A stretch of 6,968 bases of DNA, from the NCBI GenBank assembly GCA_903928045.1, contig CAIYPH010000185.1:1-6968 (forward strand), read 5' to 3'. The position numbers and the translations under genes were made by a program. Below are positions 5,483 to 6,968 of the stretch, in pieces. The notes under the pieces were generated by a model. The model was given only the letters and a program-made list of their open reading frames with translations, searched no databases and was not told the DNA's origin. Source of the stretch: an uncultured Rhodospirillales bacterium. Lineage in GTDB: Bacteria > Pseudomonadota > Alphaproteobacteria > Acetobacterales > Acetobacteraceae. Every line of letters begins with the position of its first letter. Within the stretch, counting starts at the first letter, position 1.

Positions 5483-6670
5483 ATGAGCGCCAATAGTTTT
5501 GACCTTTCCATCGATGTGCTGCGGAACCGGCAGAACTCAAAATGGCAGCGCTACGGTGCGGACGTGCTCCCTGCCTTCGTCGCCGAGATGGATTTCGCGG
5601 TGGCCCGGCCGATCCAGCGCGCCATGGAGCGCCTGGGCGCCGACCAGGACTATGGCTACCCCGATCGCGGCGGCAACCATGGCGACGGCACGCTCGTTCA
5701 GGCTTTTGCCAAGCGGATGAAGACGCGGTTCGATTGGGAGATCGACCCCGCGCTGGTGCTGCCGGTCGCCAACCTGGTGCAGAGCACCTTTTCCACCATC
5801 CTCGCCTTCTCCCAGCCCGGCGACGGCGTGGTGCTGCAACTGCCAGCCTACCCGCCCTTCCATGACGCGATCCACAGCACGGGCCGCCGGATGGTGGTGC
5901 ATCGGCTGAACTCCGGTGCCGAGGGATGGAGCCATGCGCCCGAAAGCCTCGATGCGCTGATCGACGACACCACCCGCATCATCCTGCTGTGCAACCCGCA
6001 GAACCCGACCGGGCGCGTGTTCACCGAGGAGGAACTGCGCGATTTCGGCCGCGTCGCCTGCGAGCGGGACCTCATCATCCTCTCCGACGAGATCCATTGT
6101 GACCTCGTCTACCCCGGCACCAGGCACATCCCGATCGCCTCGCTGAGCCCGGAGATCGCGGCGCGCACCATCACCATCACCTCGGCGACCAAGGGGTTCA
6201 ACATCCCCGGCCTGCGCTGCGGGGTGATGTATTTCGGCTCGGCCGAGCTGCAGAAGCGCTTCCATGCCTATCTGCCGATGCGCGCCGTCGGCGGCCCCGG
6301 CATCCATGGCGTGGACGCCACCGTCGCCGCGTGGAACCACGGGCAGAACTGGCTCGATGACGTGCTGGCGCATCTCGACCGCAACCGCCGCCACATGATG
6401 CAGTTCATCAAGCGCGAACTGCCGGCGATCAAGCTGCACATGCCGGAGGCGACCTACCTCAACTGGCTCGACTGCTCTTCCCTCGGCCTGACCGGCTCGG
6501 CGTTCGATTTCTTCCATGACAAGGCAAAGATCGCCTTCAGCGGCGGCGAGGCGTTCGACCCGGAGGGCAAGAACTTCGTGCGCTTCAACTTCGCCACCTC
6601 CACCGCCATCCTCGACAAGATCCTGGATCGCATGGCCGAAGCCGTGCGGAGCAACGCCAACCGGGCGTGA
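5483..6670 (+). CDS. MalY/PatB-family C-S lyase (cystathionine beta-lyase-like, PLP fold I)
   Basis: This cytoplasmic PLP enzyme of 395 residues is full length for the MalY/PatB group, which performs beta-elimination on cysteine conjugates or cystathionine to give pyruvate, ammonia and a thiol. Motifs appear in family order: PAFVAEMDF (30-38), DYGYP (56-60), PAYPPF (121-126), CNPQNPTGR (170-178), SDEIHCDL (201-208) with D202 pairing to the PLP ring nitrogen, TSATKGFNIPGLRCG (233-247) with K237 as Schiff-base lysine, and FVRFNFA (365-371) with R367 binding the substrate carboxylate. The start is ATG 5483; the Shine-Dalgarno candidate AGGGA (5466-5470) is 12 nt away, so initiation may be weak. 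Nothing is missing from the active site. It leads a rightward operon with the dioxygenase-like gene 16 nt downstream. Members are also annotated as aminotransferases; the natural substrate is unknown. Confidence 0.94.
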   Translation: MSANSFDLSIDVLRNRQNSKWQRYGADVLPAFVAEMDFAVARPIQRAMERLGADQDYGYPDRGGNHGDGTLVQAFAKRMKTRFDWEIDPALVLPVANLVQSTFSTILAFSQPGDGVVLQLPAYPPFHDAIHSTGRRMVVHRLNSGAEGWSHAPESLDALIDDTTRIILLCNPQNPTGRVFTEEELRDFGRVACERDLIILSDEIHCDLVYPGTRHIPIASLSPEIAARTITITSATKGFNIPGLRCGVMYFGSAELQKRFHAYLPMRAVGGPGIHGVDATVAAWNHGQNWLDDVLAHLDRNRRHMMQFIKRELPAIKLHMPEATYLNWLDCSSLGLTGSAFDFFHDKAKIAFSGGEAFDPEGKNFVRFNFATSTAILDKILDRMAEAVRSNANRA

Positions 6671-6686
6671 TACGGGAGCAACGCGC

Positions 6687-6968
6687 ATGCAGCCCTTCGT
6701 TGATTCGACCGACATCATCGCCGACACCGAAGCGCTGCGGGCGCGCATGCAGCGCGATGGCTACCTCTTCCTCCGCGGCCTGGTACCGCCCGAGGCGATC
6801 GCCAATGTGCAGCGCCAGGTCGGCGAACTCGCCCGCGCGGCGGGGTGGCTGAAGCAGGATCGGCCGGTGGAGGAGGCGGTGGCGGACCTCGCCGGGTTCT
6901 GCGTCGATCCCGATCCGGTTTATCTGCGCACGCTTCGGGCGATCAACCGGCTGGAGGATTATCACGCG
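6687..6968 (+). CDS. Phytanoyl-CoA dioxygenase-like protein, N-terminal part (runs off right edge)
   Basis: I translated 94 residues by hand, with no stop before the edge. The segment RDGYLFLRGLVPPEAIANVQRQ, starting at residue 23, is the typical N-terminal signature of PhyH-family Fe(II)/2-oxoglutarate oxygenases: a 'DGY-hydrophobic-RG-hydrophobic' strand followed by a helix. The iron-binding HxD...H triad and the 2-oxoglutarate Arg would lie beyond the window, so catalytic competence cannot be judged. Bacterial members hydroxylate a wide range of small molecules, not only phytanoyl-CoA. The start is ATG 6687 with GGGAG (6674-6678) eight nt upstream, and it follows the MalY-like stop by 16 nt, so the two are probably co-transcribed. 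Confidence 0.82.
   Translation, partial: MQPFVDSTDIIADTEALRARMQRDGYLFLRGLVPPEAIANVQRQVGELARAAGWLKQDRPVEEAVADLAGFCVDPDPVYLRTLRAINRLEDYHA

Noticed and set aside
5537..6748. Minus-strand frame of 403 codons
   Set aside because: It is antisense to the MalY-like gene, whose PLP motifs are intact; composition suggests a shadow.

Overview
The window is GC-rich DNA (roughly two thirds G+C by eye) with strong G/C preference at third codon positions and tightly packed operons. An alphaproteobacterium fits, and the gene types plus A/T-rich hairpin repeats between GC-rich genes make me lean towards Acetobacteraceae. The family placement is an inference. I see no rRNA, tRNA, CRISPR array or transposase.

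Layout. (1) 1-936, minus strand: a SelA/DgaE-like PLP enzyme, cut by the left edge. (2) 937-1885: a stretch without enzyme genes. It holds two inverted copies of a ~141-bp hairpin-rich repeat (1021-1161 and 1740-1881, about 90% identical) that bracket a small plus-strand ORF (1329-1727) with a near-consensus promoter. (3) 1886-5321, minus strand, transcribed right to left: an operon of M81/MlrC-like metallopeptidase (TTG start), a six-bladed propeller resembling peptidyl-alpha-hydroxyglycine amidating lyase (PAL), and a DSD1/D-threonine-aldolase-like fold-III PLP enzyme. The two internal gaps are 7 and 9 nt, and in both the Shine-Dalgarno sequence overlaps the preceding TGA. A short leader ORF precedes the first gene in the same frame. 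(4) 5394-5482: a compact divergent intergenic region. (5) 5483-6968, plus strand: a MalY/PatB-type C-S lyase, then after 16 nt the start of a phytanoyl-CoA dioxygenase-like protein cut by the right edge.

How the genes may work together (inference). Three different PLP folds (SelA-like, fold-III DSD1-like, fold-I MalY), a zinc amidase/peptidase-like M81 protein, a PAL-like lyase and a putative 2-oxoglutarate oxygenase suggest breakdown of an unusual amino-acid, D-amino-acid or amide compound. The minus-strand genes, probably including the SelA-like gene, look like one catabolic set into which the inverted-repeat cassette has been inserted. The two most unusual items are this cassette with its orphan ORF, and the PAL-like protein, which keeps the full apparent PAL active site but has no hydroxylating partner in view.
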